A program made the position numbers and the translations under genes. Below the pieces are notes generated by a model. It was given only the letters and a program-made list of their open reading frames with translations, was not told the origin of the DNA and made no database searches. A stretch of 64,000 nucleotides of DNA from the NCBI GenBank assembly GCA_023387655.1, contig JAEWHR010000183.1, forward strand, positions 3,721 through 67,720, written 5' to 3'. Below are positions 63,341-64,000 of the stretch, piece after piece (positions within the stretch are counted from its first letter, which is position 1; each line of letters starts with the position of its first letter). This DNA comes from Bacillota bacterium. GTDB taxonomy: Bacteria > Bacillota > Clostridia > Lachnospirales > Lachnospiraceae.

Positions 63341-63464
63341 ATATAATGTAATTGCAATACCGCATCTAATTTACGATACGATATGCAATGATAAATTAAA
63401 ATGAAACAAAGAGCCTGATTTCTAACGACCTTTGTTCACATATATATTATTAGGAGGACCCACT

Positions 63465-63887
63465 ATGTTTGACTCAAATTGTTCTTATTGTGCTGAAGGA
63501 GAATTAGTTGCGAAATTCGGCATCAAAATCTGTGAATTACCTGCATCCAAGGTTTATCTTTTTAAAGAGCAAAGCCATAAGGGAAGATGTATTGTTGCAA
63601 GTAAATTTCATGTTAGCGAAATGATTGAATTATCCGAAGAAGAGCGTAATGCATTTTTTGCAGATGTGAATAAGGTAGCGACTGCTATTCATAACGCATT
63701 TCACCCAGATAAGATAAACTATGGTGCCTACGGTGATACTGGACATCATCTTCACTTCCATCTTGTTCCTAAGTATAAGGATGAGTTTGAATGGGGCGGC
63801 ACATTTGCCATGGACCCTAAGCAAAAAACATTAACTGATCAGGAATATGAAGAATTAATCGAAGCATTGAAAGCAAATTTAGTTTAA
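63465..63887 (+). CDS. HIT-family nucleotide-binding protein
   Basis: About 140 residues from ATG 63465, which follows AGGAGG with 7 bp spacing; the frame starts earlier at 63432 without support. The histidine triad is present as GHHLHFHLVP near residue 97, and the N-terminus has CSYCAEGE, a possible zinc-binding CxxC. HIT proteins hydrolyse or transfer nucleotidyl groups (for example AMP-lysine or Ap4A substrates). Strong terminator downstream. Confidence 0.9.
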   Translation: MFDSNCSYCAEGELVAKFGIKICELPASKVYLFKEQSHKGRCIVASKFHVSEMIELSEEERNAFFADVNKVATAIHNAFHPDKINYGAYGDTGHHLHFHLVPKYKDEFEWGGTFAMDPKQKTLTDQEYEELIEALKANLV

Positions 63888-63920
63888 TTTTATCCTGTTT
63901 TGACAGGAAAGAAAAGCATG

Positions 63921-63980
63921 AAAAAAAGTGTACCAAAATGATTTAGAATATATATCTATCCATTTTGGTACACTTTTTTT
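63921..63980. terminator. Terminator of the HIT gene
   Basis: Perfect 20 bp inverted repeat (63921-63940 against 63961-63980) with core GTGTACCAAAATG and A/T runs at the ends; functional in both directions. Confidence 0.9.
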
Positions 63981-64000
63981 GTTTCTGACGATGTTCTTTG

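Noticed and set aside
1..64000. tRNA, rRNA, insertion sequences or prophage
   Set aside because: I saw no cloverleaf-like segments, rRNA-like conserved stretches, transposase motifs or phage genes; only small repeats without ORFs are present.

Overview
The window is low-GC Firmicutes DNA with strong AGGAGG-type ribosome binding sites, many U-tailed intrinsic terminators and gene families typical of the Clostridia. Several families (the giant protein near 1-4.4 kb, the LiaF-like/DUF4097 pair, the DUF4364-like and DUF6145-like proteins, lipoproteins with Pro/Thr linkers) together with a cellobiose phosphorylase that closely resembles the Clostridium thermocellum enzyme point to a cellulolytic Lachnospiraceae member, most likely Lachnoclostridium (Clostridium) phytofermentans or a close relative. 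This is a recognition-based inference, not a database result. Almost all genes lie on the minus strand; plus-strand genes are uraA, two membrane-anchored proteins near 36-39 kb, and the malic enzyme to HIT block at the right end. I see no rRNA, tRNA, CRISPR array, prophage or intact insertion sequence. || Layout. 1-4.4 kb: a two-gene unit encoding a divergent Hsp70/actin-fold protein (cut by the window edge) and a giant protein with beta-sandwich and helical-solenoid regions. 4.6-14.1 kb: envelope genes (lipoproteins, an MFS exporter, a LiaF-like plus DUF4097 pair, a two-gene unit of an LppM-like lipoprotein and a zinc-ribbon polytopic protein). 14.3-15.8 kb: infC-rpmI-rplT behind a long leader with mutually exclusive hairpins and a probable AUU start for infC. 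16-25.6 kb: VTT-domain membrane protein, a stand-alone condensation-domain protein with an SDR, a CAP-domain lipoprotein, a heterodimeric ABC exporter, a GNAT. 25.7-34 kb: SBP_5-type ABC importer and cellobiose phosphorylase. 34.4-39.3 kb: uraA with an attenuator-like leader carrying a 24-codon ORF, then two anchored proteins separated by a very short promoter-terminator unit. 39.3-48.7 kb: housekeeping (asd, dus, coaX, argF, patatin, pgi) plus a LiaF-like paralogue. 48.8-58.2 kb: a lysine/glutamate-rich coiled-coil membrane protein, a SpoU methyltransferase, the KtrAB potassium system, prfA, prmC, a DUF1385 protein and rpmE. 58.4-60.3 kb: rho with a long Asn/Arg-rich disordered insert. 60.6-63.9 kb: malic enzyme, radical SAM, DUF4364-like and HIT proteins. 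|| Cross-cutting observations. A dispersed structured repeat of about 120-150 bp occurs three times, each time just downstream of a terminator of a minus-strand gene. Short tandem arrays of 24-36 bp sit in at least five intergenic regions. Many of the longest open reading frames start too far upstream; I moved starts where a Shine-Dalgarno, a promoter or a non-ATG first codon decides the matter.
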